Source of the DNA: SW-9-67-25 sp964623735 | Lineage (GTDB): Archaea; Halobacteriota; Halobacteria; Halobacteriales; Haloarculaceae | DNA length: 8,062 nt | NCBI GenBank assembly: GCA_964623735.1 | Contig: CAZUVE010000126.1 | Span: 1-8,062 of the forward strand | Direction: 5' to 3' | Shown: piece by piece, positions 6,566 to 8,062 of the stretch | How the letters are laid out: every line of letters starts with the position of its first letter | How positions within the stretch are numbered: the stretch's first letter is position 1 | Made by a program: the position numbers and the translations under genes | Notes under the pieces: model-generated | Told to the model about the DNA's origin: nothing | Database searches by the model: none | Seen by the model: only the letters and a program-made list of their open reading frames with translations

Positions 6566-7596
6566 GCTGTCGCCTCCGTCCCGGCCTCCCGGGTGTCGGG
6601 GTCGGCCTCCCTGTTCACGGCCGTGTCGGTTCGTTGCTTCCGGCCGGTCACGAGCGACTCGAACGACCGCTGTCCCTCGGGGAAGCCGACGGCCGTCGAG
6701 CGCGGGCCCGCCTCGATCGTGACGTCGGCCCCGGCGCGTACCGCGTCGGCGACGGACCCGTGGCCGGCCGTCGCGAGCAGCTGCATGGCGTTCTCGCGGT
6801 GGACCTCGCCTTTGCCCGGGGGCAGGTGGCCGTCGGGGACCCACAACTCGACTGTCAGGCCAGCCTCGAGCGCGGCGTCGGTCAGCGTCGCGGCCGCCCC
6901 AGACATCCGGTCGGCCCCCCCGGCCTCGGCGGTGGCGGCGATTCTCAGTGTCTCTGTCCGCTCTGTCGGCGCGAACTCCATGACAAGGAACTCGCCGCGT
7001 TTCGCGCTCGATTTCCAGTGGACGTTCTTGAGCGGGTCGCCGGGAACGTACTCCCGGAGGCGGTCGAACTCCTGGCGCTCGGCCGTCGCCGGATCCGCGA
7101 GAATCCCCCCGAGCGTGGGGTCGGCCAGTGCGTACACCTGTGGGTAGACGACCAGTTCGGCCGTCGAGTCGGCCTCGACCCGGCGCTCGACGAGCCCGAG
7201 CGGGTCGCGCTGGCGGACCTCCGGCGGGCCGACCTCGTAGACGCCGCGGGCCTCGAGGGCGACCCGCTGGTCGAACCCCCGCGGCAGCGCGACGGTCTCG
7301 TCGACGGGCCGTGTGGTCAACCCGGCCGGCAGCGACTGGCTCACCTTCGCGAGGCCATCGCCCTCGACGTGGAAAGAGAGTGTCCGTTCCTCGCCGGGGA
7401 ACCCGGCACGGGGGTCGTCGAACGCGACGGTCGGGGGGTCGGCGCGCCACACGGCGACGAAGGCGGCGGCCAGCGCGGCCAGCGTCGGCGCGGCGACGGC
7501 GTTCAGCGACCGCTCGCCGAACGTCCACGCGAGCACGACCGCTACGAGGACAACAGCCACCGCCGCCCAGCCGCGTCTCGTGGGACGCATTCTCAC
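6562..7596 (-). CDS. DUF58 domain-containing protein (MoxR-associated)
   Basis: A 344-residue protein with two hydrophobic segments at the N-terminus (about 9-25 and 31-50), so membrane-anchored. A beta-rich segment (about 52-150) follows, then the DUF58 signature REYVPGDPLKNVHWKSSAKRG (181-201) and MEFAP. The later part (about 215-300) has the place of a von Willebrand A-like fold, but the DxSxS metal site often seen after the signature is missing: residues about 219-226 are small and hydrophobic. DUF58 proteins are encoded next to MoxR ATPases and are thought to be their partners or clients. The last 30 residues are hydrophilic and probably unstructured. The start is GTG at 7596-7594, which overlaps the MoxR stop (GTGA); an ATG two codons later (7590-7588) is equally possible. 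The 3' end overlaps the transglutaminase start by 4 bases, so the three genes are one operon. Confidence 0.93.
   Translation of the reverse strand: MRMRPTRRGWAAVAVVLVAVVLAWTFGERSLNAVAAPTLAALAAAFVAVWRADPPTVAFDDPRAGFPGEERTLSFHVEGDGLAKVSQSLPAGLTTRPVDETVALPRGFDQRVALEARGVYEVGPPEVRQRDPLGLVERRVEADSTAELVVYPQVYALADPTLGGILADPATAERQEFDRLREYVPGDPLKNVHWKSSAKRGEFLVMEFAPTERTETLRIAATAEAGGADRMSGAAATLTDAALEAGLTVELWVPDGHLPPGKGEVHRENAMQLLATAGHGSVADAVRAGADVTIEAGPRSTAVGFPEGQRSFESLVTGRKQRTDTAVNREADPDTREAGTEATA
6573..6577 (-). promoter_or_regulatory. Ribosome binding site of the transglutaminase gene
   Basis: GGAGG on the minus strand, 7 bases before the ATG at 6565. It lies inside the end of the DUF58 gene and fixes the start of the transglutaminase gene, excluding the much longer open frame that continues to 7528. 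Confidence 0.7.
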
Positions 7597-8062
7597 CGGA
7601 CGTCGACCGACGCGAGCGCTTCCTCGACGACGTCGCCGGGGGTGTGGTCCGTGGCCGTCCGGATACGGTGCGTGAGCACGGGCCGGGCCTCGGTCTGGAT
7701 GTCGTCCGGGATGACGTAGTCGCGACCGTCCAGCAGCGCGCGGCCCTGGGCGGCCCGCAACAGCGAGATCGTCCCCCGGGGGCTCACACCGAGCTGTGCG
7801 TTCTCGCGGGTGTAGGTCGCGAGTTCGGTCGCGTACAGCCGGACGTGATCGGCGACGGTGACGCTCGCGGCCGCGTCGCGGGCGTGCCGGAGGTCCGCGA
7901 GCGAGGCGACCGGCGCCAGTTCCTCGATCGGGTGGCTGCCAACTACGCGAGCGAGCATCTCTGTCTCCTCGCTCTCCTCGGGGTAGCCCAGGTGGAGTTT
8001 CTTCAGAAAGCGGTCGACCTCGGCCATCGGCAGGTCGTAGGCGCGGTCGCCCTCGACGGTGT
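7593..8062 (-). CDS. MoxR-family AAA+ ATPase, C-terminal part (N-terminus beyond the right edge)
   Basis: The last 155 residues of a MoxR-type ATPase are visible; the reading frame is open through the right edge, so the gene begins outside. The visible part opens with TVEGDRAYDLPMAEVDRFL, matching the MoxR motif in which an arginine-containing DRF follows the ALPEAQ-like stretch. It continues LKKLHLGYPEESEE, then a helical lid with SPRGTISLLRAAQGRALL, which contains the sensor-2-like arginine, and DYVIPDDIQ, all typical of the AAA lid of this family. Walker A and B are not visible. MoxR ATPases act as chaperone-like machines in maturation or regulation of envelope or metal-containing complexes. 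The stop overlaps the DUF58 start by 4 bases. The in-frame ATG at 8027 is internal, since family homology continues upstream of it. Confidence 0.95.
   Translation of the reverse strand, partial: TVEGDRAYDLPMAEVDRFLKKLHLGYPEESEETEMLARVVGSHPIEELAPVASLADLRHARDAAASVTVADHVRLYATELATYTRENAQLGVSPRGTISLLRAAQGRALLDGRDYVIPDDIQTEARPVLTHRIRTATDHTPGDVVEEALASVDVR

Noticed and set aside
6566..7528. Upstream extension of the transglutaminase reading frame
   Set aside because: The extension is Arg/Pro/Gly-rich and overlaps the DUF58 gene in another frame. The ATG at 6565 has a GGAGG site and is followed at once by plausible membrane segments.
6505..7719. A 404-codon plus-strand open frame opposite DUF58 and MoxR
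   Set aside because: Antisense to two genes with strong signatures and operon-type overlaps; no motif seen.

Overview
The window looks like chromosomal DNA from a halophilic archaeon (haloarchaeon). The signs are very high GC with G/C at third codon positions, acidic proteins, archaeal TATA-like boxes about 25-35 bases ahead of starts with short or no leaders, and gene content (a bacterial-type LeuRS, a HemA plus precorrin-2 dehydrogenase pair, and a small conserved acidic protein) that I associate with haloarchaea. This is inferred from composition and family resemblance, not from a database search.

All seven genes lie on the minus strand, so transcription runs from right to left. From the right edge, positions 8062 to 4430 hold three genes with 4-base start/stop overlaps: the C-terminal part of a MoxR-type AAA+ ATPase, a DUF58 protein, and a large membrane protein with an external transglutaminase domain (TgpA-like, with a C-terminal DUF4129-like part). 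This is the widespread MoxR-DUF58-transglutaminase module, probably acting at the cell envelope; its archaeal role is, to my knowledge, not established. A 106-base gap follows, then a single 144-residue acidic protein of unknown function (positions 4323 to 3889) behind a clear leaderless-type promoter.

Positions 3805 to 1827 hold two translationally coupled tetrapyrrole genes: a stand-alone precorrin-2 dehydrogenase and glutamyl-tRNA reductase (hemA). HemA makes the first committed intermediate from glutamyl-tRNA, and the dehydrogenase oxidises precorrin-2 to sirohydrochlorin. Sirohydrochlorin feeds siroheme, cobalamin and, in archaea with the siroheme-dependent route, heme. A 177-base intergenic region after hemA contains two mutually exclusive inverted-repeat pairings and a possible promoter. 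It is followed by the first 549 codons of leuS, which runs off the left edge.

There is no gene-free stretch over 300 bases. I saw no tRNA, rRNA, CRISPR, insertion sequence or attachment site. Most of the window is ordinary housekeeping sequence. The points most worth a second look are the MoxR module, the uncharacterised small protein, the three-arm inverted repeat between hemA and leuS, and an unusual residue in the LeuRS editing domain.
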